The notes under the pieces were generated by a model. That model searched no databases. It was given only the letters and a program-made list of their open reading frames with translations, and was not told where the DNA came from. Both the position numbers and the translations under genes were made by a program. DNA of 64,000 nucleotides from Syngnathus acus. Its lineage: Eukaryota > Chordata > Actinopteri > Syngnathiformes > Syngnathidae. Of this stretch, positions 34,901-60,651 are shown piece by piece (positions within the stretch are counted from its first letter, which is position 1; each line of letters starts with the position of its first letter). The stretch covers positions 933,001-997,000 of the forward strand of contig NC_051104.1 of assembly GCF_901709675.1 (NCBI RefSeq). Direction: 5' to 3'.

Positions 34901-37900
34901 AATATTGTGTTTGTGGAATATGAGTTTGGCAGCAAAATTCAACTGTTTTTGTTTTTTTTTCATCTCAGAGGGCGGCCATTTTGTCACTTGTGTCGCTTGA
35001 AAATGACATCACAGTTGGCCTGATCTCAGTTGCCCAATCACGACTCACCAGTTTTTTTTTGTCATTACTCATCTTTGGCCAAATAAATGGGCATTTTTTG
35101 GACAATTCAACCCCCACATGAATTTTGCTATGAGTAAAAAAATAAACAAACTTTATAATCATGTAGTATGCTTGATTGGCCACAAGAGTTCAGGGTCTCA
35201 TAATGTAAAGTCTTCAGCATTTTGAAGACCTTGACATTAGTTTTTCACTCTTAATTTTCACTTTGCAGGGACTTTAAAGGGCGTGCTTGATTTATTCTGT
35301 TATATAAAATTACAGGCGCTGAATTCATACCGGTATGACTCAGCAATGAGACGATTGCTCAACCAGCTTAATTTCTACATCATGCCCGTCTTCAATGTGG
35401 ATGGATATCACTTCAGCTGGACTAAGGTATTTGGACCAACACAAACAGATGACAATAAACATCTACAGGACCAGAAAAGCTATAGCTTTAAAATGTCTGT
35501 GCAGGATCGCTTCTGGAGGAAGACTCGGTCCAAAAATCGCAAGTTCCACTGTCGAGGCGTGGATGCAAACAGGAACTGGAAAGTCAAGTGGTGTGGTGAG
35601 TGTGATCACAAAAAGCGTAAAGCATTCTAAAAATATTTACAAAATACTAAAATTAAAAAAGCAGGTCAGTATGTTTGCATCTCAATTTCTGTTCGGTATA
35701 ATAAATAAATTAAATATGGAAAAATTAAGCTACTTCATAGTACCTTAAAATTATTTTAAATGAGGATAAATATATTTAAGACGTTATCATGCTCCTGTAT
35801 TTTTTTAGATTACCGTATTTTCCGCCCTAAAAGGCGCACCTAAAAACCTAAAATTTTCTCAAAAGCCGACAGTGCGCCTTATAGGCCAGTGCGCCTTATA
35901 TATGGATCAACTGATGAATTTGTTGATCCATACTGGTTGTACACAGTGCTCTGCCAAAATGTTTCAGTACGTTTTAGTACGACTAATAAATTACAAGGTC
36001 GCATCGCTTCCCAGCATTACGGCAACTGTAGTCAGGGGGCGTCACCGAATAGCTGTTGTACCCGCGAGGCTATTTCCTGTCAAAATAGGCTGCTCTGTTA
36101 ATGTTTCAAGTAAATCTACGGATCGATATGGAAGGGAAACATAGGTAAGTAGTACCAATGCGTTAGATCGAACTTTAGTCAGTTCCGATCATTTTATAGG
36201 AGATCGTTTGAGAAACGCGATTGTTTACACTTTGCTGAGGCTCATGGGAGATTGCGAGGTGAGGCTCGTGAGACTTTGCGGATGGCTAATGCTATTGCGA
36301 TAGCTGCTATACGTACCAGGCTATTTCATGTCAAAATAGGCTGCTCTGTTAATGTTTCGAGTAAATCTACGGATCGATATGGAAGGGAAACATAGGTAAG
36401 TAGTACCAATGCGTTGGATCGAACTTTAGTCAGTTCCGATCATTTTATAGGAGATCGTTTGAGAAACGCGATTGTTTACACTTTGCTGAGGCTCATGGGA
36501 GATTGCGAGGTGAGGCTCGTGAGACTTTGCGGATGGCTAATGCTATTGCGATAGCTGCTATACGTACCAGGCTATTTCATGTCAAAATAGGCTGCTCTGT
36601 TAATGTTTCGAGTAAATCTACGGATCGATATGGAAGGGAAACATAGGTAAGTAGTACCAATGCGTTAGATCGAACTTTAGTCAGTTCCGATCATTTTATA
36701 GGAGATCGTTTGAGAAACGCGATTGTTTACACTTTGCTGAGGCTCATGGGAGATTGCGAGGTGAGGCTCGTGAGACTTTGCGGATGGCTAATGCTATTGC
36801 GATAGCTGCTATACGTACCAGGCTATTTCATGTGAAAATAGGCTGCTCTGTTAATGTTTCGAGTAAATCTACGGATCGATATGGAAGGGAAACATAGGTA
36901 AGTAGTACCAATGCGTTGGATCGAACTTTAGTCAGTTCCGATCATTTTATAGGAGATCGTTTGAGAAACGCGATTGTTTACACTTTGCTGAGGCTCATGG
37001 GAGATTGCGAGGTGAGGCTCGTGAGACTTTGCGGATGGCTAATGCTATTGCGATAGCTGCTATACGTACCAGGCTATTTCATGTCAAAATAGGCTGCTCT
37101 GTTAATGTTTCGAGTAAATCTACAGATCGATATGGAAGGGAAACATAGGTAAGTAGTACCAATGCGTTAGATCGAACTTTAGTCAGTTCCGATCATTTTA
37201 TAGGAGATCGTTTGAGAAACGCGATTGTTTACACTTCGCTGAGGCTCGTGAGACTTTGCGGATGGCTAATGCTATTGCGATAGCTGCTATACGTACCAGG
37301 CTATTTCATGTCAAAATAGGCTGCTCTGTTAATGTTTCGAGTAAATCTACGGATCGATATGGAAGGGAAACATAGGTAAGTAGTACCAATGCGTTAGATC
37401 GAACTTTAGTCAGTTCTGATCATTTTATAGGAGATCGTTTGAGAAACGCGATTGTTTACAGAGGGCTCGTTGGTTATTGGCTAGTGGATGCATACCGCAA
37501 CCCTAGTCAACCTCAGTTTGATGCAGTATAGCTTCTATTTTATGCGCCTTATAAGCCGGTGCGCCTTATATATGGACAAAGTTTTAAAATGGGCCGTTCA
37601 TTGAAGGTGCGCCTTATAACCCGGTGCGCCTTTTAGGGCGGAAAATACGGTAAATTAATAATTATGGATTATAACTGAGTTGATTCAATTTATTTCATTA
37701 ATTAATTTTCCATATGCAATCTGGAAATCATTTGAAGTAAACAATGTATGTAATTATTTCAATACATATGTTTTTTTTTAGGCGGCTCGGTGGCGCACTG
37801 GGTAGCACGTCCGCCTCACAGTTAGGAGGGTGCGGGTTTGATTCCACCTCCGGCCCTCCCTGTGTGGAGTTTGCATGTTCTCCCCGGGCCCGAGTGGGTT

Positions 37901-40900
37901 TTCTCCGGGCACTCCGGTTTCCTCCCACATCCCAAAAACATGCTTGGTAGGCCGATTGAAGACTCCAAATTGTCCCTAGGTGTGAGTGGGAGTGCAAATG
38001 GTTGTTTGTCTCTGTGTGCCCTGCGATTGGCTGGCAACCGGTTCAGGGTGTCCCCCGCCTACTGCCCGATGACGGCTGGGATAGGCTCCAGCACTCCCGC
38101 GACCCCCGTGGGGACTAAGCGGTTCAGAAAATGGATGGATGGATGGTTTTTTTTAACAAAAGTGTATTAGTTTATAATGTGCAAAACAGCATTGAATATA
38201 TGTATTTTATGACAATGTAAATAATGGTGTCAGGCTTCGGAGTGTGGAAATGGAGCAGGGCGACCAAGTGCAGCTTGGACCAGGGTTTAAGATTAAGATT
38301 AAGATTAAAGTCCCAATGATCGTCACACGCACACCTGGGTGTGGTGAAATTTGTCCTCTGCATTTAACCCATCCCCGTGTGATTTTAATCCATCCCCTGG
38401 GGGAGAGGGGAGCAGTGAGCAGCAGCGGTGCCGCGCTCGGGAATCAGTTGGTGATCTAACCCCCCAATTCCAACCCTTAATGCTGAGTGCCAAGCAGGGA
38501 GGCAATGGGTCCCATTTTTATAGTCTTTGGTATGACCCGGCCGGGGTTTGAACCCACAACCTTCCAGTCTCAGGGCGGACACTCTACCACTAGGCCACTG
38601 AGCTGTGTTAGGTTTTGTTTATGTTAGTTTTCTGCGGAGAACAAAAGCAGCCGTCGCCATTCAACGTAATGTTCGAATGTGGGCGGCCAGAAGACGCTAC
38701 CAAAAACTGCGATCTGCATCTATTGCCATTCAATGTTTCTTTAGGGCGTATGCAGCCAGAAAGATGTACTATAGGATTTTGTATGAGGAAAAAGCTTTGG
38801 TCATCCAAAAGTGGGTAAAAGGTTGGTTGGCCAGGCAACGTTATCGATGTGCCCGGGCACACATCATCCTACTCCAGTGCTGCGTACGTCGTATACTGGC
38901 CAAACGGGAATTAAAGAAGCTGAAGGTTGAGGCGCGCTCTGTGGAGCATCTCAAGAATCTCAATGTTGGCACGAGGCCCGGCAATGCCGCGGGTCCGGTG
39001 ACGCTGGGGTGGAGCCCGTTGGCGGCCGCGAGTCTGATGGCGCCGGGAAGCACTCCAATGGCGACCGCGGGTCCGGTGACGCTGGGGTGGAGCCCGTTGG
39101 CGGCCGCGAGTCTGATGGCGCCGGGAAGCACTCCAATGGCGACCGCGGGTCCGGCGTCGCGGCAGCGAAGTCCGATCGCGGCCGCGAAGCCACTGGCGCC
39201 AGAAGCACTCCGATGGCGGCCGAGGATCCGGCGTCGCGGCAGCGAAGTCAGATGACGGTCGCGGAGCCGATGGCGCCGGGAGGGACTCTGATGGCGGCCG
39301 CGAGTCCGGCGTCGCTGGAGCGAAGTCCGATGGCGGCTGCGAAGCCCATGGCGCTGGAACCTGCTCGGACGGGAGCTGATGGTGGAAGGTCCAGGCGCTG
39401 GTCGCTGTGATGGTCGGATCATTCTGTCAGGCTTCGGAGTGTGGAAATGGAGCAGGGCGACCAAGTGCAGCTTGGACCAGGGTTTATTGAAGCAAACTCA
39501 AAAAGACTCGGCAAACTGACATAACTCACTAACAAAACCAACAAGACTGACCAAAAAGACGTGAAACAAAAAGACATCATGACAGTAACAGAACAATAAC
39601 GAGACAGACTGACTGACCAGGACGTGAGACAAGAAAACACCAGGACCTGACGACCACAACACAATGATCCGACGGTGAGCGAGGGGCAGACAGGACTTAA
39701 ATACAAAACATGAAACACGAGGCAGGTGACCGCGGTTACATTGATTGAGGTGACACAGGAAGGGAGGGGCGACGCGAACAGAAACTATGGCAACCTAGAC
39801 ACTTAGCCAAACTGGGGACGAGACATGACAAATGGAACCTAAAAAAATCAAACACAACATTTCTACTCAATATAGTTTTTTTGCCCCACTGGTACAAGTG
39901 TAAAAATAGTTTAACCGCCATTTAGGAATTGCGCAATCAATATTGTCACTTGGCTTCGGCTATATCTTTCATGATGATGAGCACACTCCTTGGACAGCGT
40001 TACACAAATCAAAGCAAGCAACAAGAGCAAAACAGACGGTTTGGATGCTCGATGAACTGAAGACATTATATAGTGGCACCATATTTTTTATAAAGATGTC
40101 AGAGAGAGGCGAGATCGAGGTCGCCTTCAACAGTCTCAGCGTGCAGATGCTCTGGAGTCTCCGGGTGAACTTTAACGAGCTGCGATGTCAACTTCTCCAT
40201 GTCGGCAAACAAGGTAGCTAGCAGGTGGTCCTTCTCCTGCAGGGCCCGGAAGCTGTGCCTGCGCATGTGCTCCCACTCGGCTTTAAACTGCTGCCACTCG
40301 CTGTTGATGGCCTCCACCATGGTCTTGCCGTTCTCCTCGGTGCTCCTTTTGAGCTCCTCGCATTCTAGCATCCAATACTTGCGCACGTTGGTCGTTTCCT
40401 GCCGAGAGGTGGCCAGAGCATCCCGAAGCTCGCCGGCTTCGATTTGCTTCTTCTGCAGCTTCTCAGACAAGCCCCGCGGCGTCTGAACCTCATTCAGAGC
40501 TTCTCGGAGCATCTGCCTCTCCTCTCGGTGGTGTTGGCGCTCCAGTTCCATCTCTCGCGTGAGAGCGGCTATAGCCGCGGAGAGTTCCTCGTCCACCAGC
40601 GTCTTGGCCTCCCGCTGGACCTTCAACTCCTCCTTCAGACGCTCGATAGACTTTCGCAGCTGGGAAGCCTCCGTCTCCAATTTGACGATCTGTGCGGACA
40701 AGGCGGCGTGGTCCACTCTGACCTGGCAGTTGTCTTTGGTCAGCTTGGCGATCACGTCATCCTTCTCCCTGATGCTTCGGTTCATGTGCCACTGCTGGCG
40801 TTCCAATTCTGCCTTGTAGTAGACGGCGGTGTCGTTGCTGTGCTTCTGGAGGCTTTGCAACTTGCCGTTGAATTCAGCTGCCATCTCCTCGGCGTGCCAC

Positions 40901-42716
40901 TGGGCGCTCTCCCACTGAGCGTGCAGCTGGGCCGCCGCCTCCTGCTCACGGACACTCCACCACTGCTGCCACTCGGCGTTGACGGCCGCCACGATGTTCT
41001 CTGAGTCGTCCTCACGGGCCCTCTTGAGCAGGTCGTGCTCCTCCATCCAGTACTGCCGCACCTGGACCGTTTCACGCTGGGCCGCCGCCAAAATGTCCTG
41101 AAGGACTCCCATCTCATGCTCCCTTTCCCGCAGCTTCTGCTCAATGGCTGGGGCACTCTGGTCGCTCCTGGCCTCGTCCAGAGCCTTCTGGAGCCTCTGC
41201 CGCTCCCTGTGGTGGCTCTGGCGCTCGCTCTCCATCTGCACTCTCAGGGCGGTGTTTTGAGCGACCAGATCGCGGTTGGAACTCTCGCTGTAGAAGAGCG
41301 CCCGCTTGAGGCCACTCTGTTTGGTGTAACCTCCTTCCGCCACTATTGCCTGATGCCGTTGGTGGTGCGTCTGAAATGACAGTTAAGACCTCTGAGTGTA
41401 CCCAGAGTGCAGATACAATTTGATACATTCTCAAAAGGTGAACTCACCCTTCGTGGATAGTCCGCTATAGGCGTGCTCGTATACTCCCTGCTGCCCACGC
41501 TTGGGCTCTCATTCCCCAAGTCCTCCATGCTGTTGTTTGCTAATTAGCCATCACCACTGAAACTTTTTCCAGGTCACCTAATGCAGTGCGATTGGCGGAA
41601 AAAAAATGTTGATAGTGAAGAAAAGGGAGAGTTGATGGCGGCAAAGCCCTCCAGTCACAAAGGGCGATGTAAAGAAAATGTCATTTTGTGGGCTTTGTGA
41701 TCAAGGTGCTGACACTGGTATGACACGCGTAAATTTCATGACCTCATCATCTGAAGTACATGATACTAATTATAACTATACACCCACCAATAACAGACAT
41801 TGTAAAATATCTATGACAGTGTCAATCTCACCTGAGCATTATACAAACATCAGCATACTTAGCTGTGTTAGCTTAGCTGGCTAACTGCTATCATAACATT
41901 AGCATTTGGTTAATTAGCATGATTTGGTGCAGACAAAGGTGGGCTTCTTGATCATTTTAAGAGCCATACCTACAAATGGAGCAAAAGATATATCCCAAAT
42001 GTAAAAATAAAACGGATTCACTCTGTTTTGCAGAAGAGGGGGCGTCGTCTCACCCTTGCGACGACACCTACTGCGGACCCTACCCCGAATCCGAGCCCGA
42101 AGTACGGGCTGTCGTCAAGTTCTTGCGCAAGCACAAGAAGCGCGTCAAGGCCTACATTTCCGTACATGCATATGCCCAAATGCTCCTCTACCCGTATTCG
42201 TACAAGTACGCTGCCATCCCCAACTTTAACTGCGTGGTAAGACCGTCGAGTGAAGAATAATAAACTTGGGTCAAATCCTGTCATCCGCGGGCTATGTGGT
42301 TGTTGTTGAAATTTTTGCAGGAGTCTGCAGCTCACAATGCAGTGACAGCACTGTACTCGGCCTACGGAGTCAAGTACAGATATGGACCTGCTTCCACGAC
42401 CCTATGTGAGTATACATTGTTATGACAAATATTCTATACTGGTGTCTCTATGGGCTTCTCAGTGCGGCCGTAATTCCTCACAGTTCTTCTCTGTCATAAA
42501 GATGTTAGCTCGGGCAGCTCCATGGACTGGGCCTACAGGAACGGGATCCCATACGCGTTTGCCTTTGAGCTGCGGGACACGGGCTACTTTGGCTTCCTGC
42601 TGCCAGAGACCCTCATCAACCCCACGTGCACCGAAACCACTCGGGCGGTGAAGGCCATTGCATCGGGCCTGCTCAAAAAGTGCCACACGAACACGGAGGC
42701 CTTCCCGTACATATAA
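31911..42716 (+). CDS. cpa6: carboxypeptidase A6
   Basis: Coding exons: 31911-32017, 33884-33959, 34040-34164, 34309-34423, 34561-34662, 34724-34828, 35316-35426, 35505-35595, 42034-42236, 42321-42405, 42502-42716. They give 444 residues (human 437). The product is a secreted M14 zinc carboxypeptidase that removes large hydrophobic C-terminal residues and binds extracellular matrix. It has a signal peptide at about residues 1-25 and then a propeptide. A furin-type site RKRR at 123-126 sits in a basic run that looks longer than the human one. Zinc ligands are His194 and Glu197 (HAREW) and His322 (SVHAYAQ). The catalytic Glu396 is in [22 protein letters not shown] and the disulfide region CDDTYCGP are present. 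All catalytic residues are intact. Intron 8 (6.4 kb) holds a satellite, SINEs, a retroelement and an antisense gene, while the other introns are short, unlike the very large mammalian gene. Confidence 0.95.
32710..33758. mobile_element. hAT element in CPA6 intron 1 (1,049 bp)
   Basis: The ends are CAGAGATGGGACCAAGTCAC and the inverse GTGACTCGAGTCCCCATCTCTG. It is flanked by a perfect 8-bp duplication GTGCATAC at 32702-32709 and 33759-33766. Both ends are built of CAAGTC/AAGTCT subterminal repeats, which are likely transposase-binding sites. The frame 33486-33220 (minus) in the middle has no domain that I recognise. Confidence 0.93.
35813..37650. mobile_element. Tigger/pogo-like element swollen by an internal satellite
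   Basis: The terminal inverted repeats are CCGTATTTTCCGCCCTAAAA at the left and its inverse TTTTAGGGCGGAAAATACGG at the right. They are flanked by TA at 35811-35812 and 37651-37652. The repeated subterminal motif GTGCGCCTTATA is shared by both arms. This terminal type is widespread in fish. No transposase is present, and the centre is replaced by the 251-bp tandem array. It lies in CPA6 intron 8. Confidence 0.85.
36067..37460. repeat. 251-bp tandem satellite, 5.6 copies
   Basis: Units start at 36067, 36318, 36569, 36820, 37071 and 37298. Four spacings are exactly 251 bp. The fifth is 227 bp because unit 5 has a 24-bp deletion near 37243. The last unit stops at 37460. Units differ by only a few bases (for example GCGTTAGATC versus GCGTTGGATC in alternate units), so amplification is recent. 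Every unit contains CATAGGTAAGTAGTACC, a near-consensus splice donor in the CPA6 sense direction. Confidence 0.95.
37781..38146 (+). mobile_element. tRNA-headed SINE with (ATGG)n tail
   Basis: The head GGCGGCTCGGTGGCGCACTG and the B-box-like GCGGGTTTGATTCC resemble a tRNA promoter. The body contains TGTGGAGTTTGCATGTTCTC and GGGATAGGCTCCAGCACTCC, a very common fish repeat family. The tail is (ATGG)n. TTTTTTTTA lies at both edges and may be the target duplication. Confidence 0.85.
38228..38289 (-). repeat. truncated LTR end (62 bp)
   Basis: This is an exact or near-exact copy of 39425-39486, the 3' end of the LTR at 39425-39830. It stops where the SINE tail begins. Confidence 0.85.
38290..38611 (-). 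mobile_element. tRNA-derived SINE (copy 1)
   Basis: On the minus strand it begins CAGTGGCCTAGTGGTAGAGT (A box) and continues GGTTGTGGGTTCAAACCCC (B box). It ends with a (TTAATC)n tail at 38290-38310. A second copy lies at 60899-61201. These are pol III promoter remnants of a retroposed tRNA-like sequence, not a tRNA gene. Confidence 0.9.
38628..38970 (+). pseudogene. class V myosin IQ-motif fragment in CPA6 intron 8
   Basis: The plus strand encodes about 114 residues of a myosin-V lever arm. It starts [20 protein letters not shown] and passes [20 protein letters not shown]. It ends [20 protein letters not shown] then LNVG. Four IQ-type motifs are present without stops. It is closest, by memory, to MYO5B-type proteins. 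The start is directly preceded by TTTATGTTAG, an acceptor-like sequence, and the similarity stops sharply at LNVG. It is therefore either a captured exon or a retrocopy. The downstream open frame runs into retroelement GC-rich repeats. No myosin head, coil or tail is nearby. Confidence 0.75.
38971..39424 (-). mobile_element. LTR-element internal region with 78-bp tandem repeats
   Basis: This is GC-rich DNA made of degenerate repeats of GGCGGCCGCGAGTC and GATGGCGCCGGGA. One 78-bp unit is duplicated almost exactly (38988-39065 and 39066-39143). It abuts the LTR. The Arg/Ser/Pro-rich frame on the minus strand (39464-38841) has no recognised Gag or Pol motif. Confidence 0.6.
39425..39830 (-). repeat. 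long terminal repeat, 406 bp
   Basis: Read on the minus strand it starts TGTCATGTCTCGTCCCC and ends GAAGCCTGACA. TG...CA ends are the LTR signature. Inside there is a TATA-like TTTGTATTTAAGTCCTG (around 39695) and an AATAAA signal (around 39485), so U3-R-U5 order is visible. Its last 62 bp recur at 38228-38289. No pol gene is left. Confidence 0.75.
40099..41528 (-). CDS. unrecognised two-exon coiled-coil protein, antisense in CPA6 intron 8
   Basis: Exons on the minus strand are 41528-41448 and 41370-40099. The 77-bp intron has GTGAGT and TTTCAG ends, and the frame is continuous for 450 residues. The start is [20 protein letters not shown]. From about residue 60 the protein is almost entirely charged coiled coil (Glu/Lys/Arg/Gln heptads, no Pro). 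It contains an internal duplication. [20 protein letters not shown] at residue 73 pairs with [20 protein letters not shown] at 301. [14 protein letters not shown] pairs with [14 protein letters not shown], and VNAEWQQWW with [10 protein letters not shown] do not recognise the family. Good splice signals, a long intact frame and GC-rich codon use differ from the AT-rich intron around it, which argues for a real gene. There is no signal peptide or membrane segment. Confidence 0.75.
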
Positions 42717-43034
42717 ATGCACTCACCATGTGTTTTTTAGACCATGATAATACACAACATAAGAACCATAAGCTGCCATTGAAGCACTTGTCTTTCATCA
42801 TCTAGCAGCACTTTTTGGTAAGGATTCAACATTCAAATGACCTGCTTAGAACTTGCTGTGGATCTGTATGTTACGATTGCCTTCATTACTGCAACATTGT
42901 CTGGGTATCTCATTTGCTATAGCCAAGGCATCATTAGTAAGGGTAGTCGTACCTTGTCATTTATTACTCAGGTATGGATCACATATGTTGAACTTGATAT
43001 TTTAACTCTGTGTATATGTGTGATTATGTACTGG

Positions 43035-43074
43035 AATAAATTAGTTTTAACAGACTGATTTTTTGATAAATAAA
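43035..43074 (+). other. CPA6 polyadenylation signals
   Basis: AATAAA occurs at 43035-43040 and 43069-43074, 320-360 bp after the CPA6 stop codon. These are the first canonical signals downstream. Confidence 0.6.
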
Positions 43075-43116
43075 ACAGAACACAAAATGTAGATATACAG
43101 GGAGGGTATGCTTTTT

Positions 43117-44434
43117 AAGATTCAAGATTCAAGAGTTTTTTATTCGCCATGTTTGAGCGTGCCAAACAAGGAATTTGACTTCGGTAAATCACACCCTCTG
43201 TTCAACATTTAGGTGACTAACAACACTCAGGACATGTGAAAAATGGCAAATATTCTCAAACATCCCCTGATCTTAAACTCCCAAAAGGGCAAGGAAAAAC
43301 TCAAAACTCCAGCTAGGGGAAATGAGAAACCTTGAGAAGAGACCACAGATGGGAAGGTCCCTTATCCAGGATGACCAGGCTGCAATGGATGCAGACAGGA
43401 CACATAGTACAAACAGTGTAGACAAATTCAAAAAAGGTGTGGGGAGCAAGATGTTATTGCACAGTAATGACTCTGAGACTCTAAGAGTGGTGTGAGTTCA
43501 TCAGAGCAACAGCCTGGGGGAAGAAGCTGTCTCTGTGTCTGCTGGTTTTGGCGTACCGAGCTCTATAACGCCGTCCGGAGGGGAGTAGTTCAAACAGACT
43601 GCAACCTGGGTGAGAAGGGTCTTTAGAGATGCTCCTTGCACGTTTCCTGGTCCTGGACAGGTACAAGTCTTGGATAGATGGGAGGTTGATTCCAATTATC
43701 TTTTCTGCAGTCCTGATTGTCCGTTGCAGTCTGTGCTTGTCTTGTTTGGAGGCCGATCCAAACCAGACAGTGATGGAGGTGCAGAGGACAGACTGGATGA
43801 TGGCAGTGTAGAAGGTCTTCAGAAGCTCTCGCGGCAGGTTGAACTTCTTGAGCTGTCTCAGGAAGTACAGCCTCTGCTGGGCCTTCTTCCGGGCAGAGTC
43901 TATGTGGCCGGTCCATTTCAGGTCCCGAGAGATTGTGGTTCCCAGGAACTTGAAGGTGTCTGCGGAGAGAATAGTATTACTGCGGATAGTGAGGGGTAAA
44001 AGTGGTGAAGGGTCACGCCTGAAGTCCACTGTCATCTCCACGGTCTTGAGCGGGTTCAGCTCCAGGTGGTTTTGGCTGCACCAATGGACCAGCCGCTCCA
44101 CTTCCTGTCTGTACGCAGTCTCATCACAGTCCTGGATCAGTCCGATGAGAGTGGTGTCGTCTGCATACTTCAGGAGCTTCACAGGAGAGTCACCTGAGGA
44201 GAAATCGTTGGTGTAGAGAGAGAAGAGCAGAGGGGAGAGGACGCACCCCTGAGGGGCTCCAGTATTGGTGGTCCGGGTGTCAGATGTGATGTCCCCCAGC
44301 CTCACACGCTGTCTCCTGTTGGTCAGGAAGCTGGTGATCCACTGACAGGTGGAGGCAGGCACCGCAAGCTGAATGAGCTTCTGTTGGAGGATGTCAGGAG
44401 CGATGGTGTTGAACGCCGAGTATAATGTTGTCAT
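43117..44434 (-). mobile_element. 5'-truncated L2 LINE
   Basis: The minus frame 44434-43481 (317 codons, no stop) encodes the second half of an L2 reverse transcriptase. It contains YSAFNTIAPDILQQKL (rest of motif A), TGAPQGCVLSPLLFSLYTND (motif B), LLKYADDTTLIGLI (ADD box) and a C-terminal domain ending AVALMNSHHS. The 3' UTR ends in a TCTTGAATCTTGAA tail at 43117-43133. It belongs to the same family as 9446-9846. It lacks the endonuclease and is therefore dead, but the open frame implies fairly recent insertion. Confidence 0.92.
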
Positions 44435-59829
<15,395 letters not shown>

Positions 59830-60651
59830 CACCACCTGCCTGCAGCCTCCAGCCCTCCATCTACCTTGGCTATCAGCACGAAAAAAACAAAACAGTCTGG
59901 TTTGTAGCGATTTCCTCCTCCGCCACCATATCTCCGAGCTGCTCGGACGGAATCTATTTTAAAAATTTAAAAAATGTGCTTCTTACTGTATATTCAATGT
60001 AACTGAATGATTGCAAAGACATACTCAAAAACCATGATGAAATGTGACCTCTCTCTCTCTCTCCGCACCCCTATGTGGTCAACATTCATATCCAAATGTA
60101 TAGATGTAAGAATCTGATGACACTAGATTTCTTTTTTTCTTTTTTTTTATATTTTATTATTATTCGTCACTGCACTTGAGCTCCATTCGGAATGCACTGG
60201 AGATTTGACATTTTACCCCTCCGCTCCAGATTTGACTGTAACATCTCACCAGTAAGTGAAGGCTGCATTAAATTATTCCATTTTCAATGTTGGTTTTGTT
60301 TTGTTTTTAACTGGAAGACGAGATGCTAGCTGCTTAAAAAAACGAAAGACTAATTGCTATTAGTCTGTTTTCATTTTTTACTTTAGTTTTCATGTGTGTA
60401 TAAAAAATCAAAAATAATATATTTAATTTTTTCTTGGGTTTTGGGAGGTAGTGATGTGTATAGAGAGAGAGAGAGAGAGAGGATGAGTGATGTTAGCTGT
60501 GCTTTATGTGCGAATGGGATGCATTCCTGCTCATGGATGTAGAAAACAAATGTATATGATGCAGCAATGTAAAGTTTTCTATGTTGCAAAAAAGATATGT
60601 ACAAATTTGTGTACATCCTCTGGCATTCTAATCAGGTTCTAGGTCAATAAA
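59830..60651 (+). other. ARFGEF1 3' UTR with polyadenylation signal
   Basis: About 820 bp of AT-rich DNA follow the stop and end with AATAAA at 60646-60651. A (GA)n run lies at 60461-60481. No other gene is seen. Confidence 0.65.

Noticed and set aside
36067-37460. Regularly spaced repeat array as CRISPR-like
   Set aside because: Units are contiguous 251-bp tandem copies without variable spacers, in an animal intron.
38290-38611. tRNA gene on the minus strand
   Set aside because: A and B boxes are present but no cloverleaf body continues; body and tail are those of a SINE, repeated at 60899.
38605-39255. Single 216-codon protein joining myosin IQ motifs to Gly/Ala-rich repeats
   Set aside because: The second half is retroelement repeat read through by chance; the start is not supported and there is no promoter.
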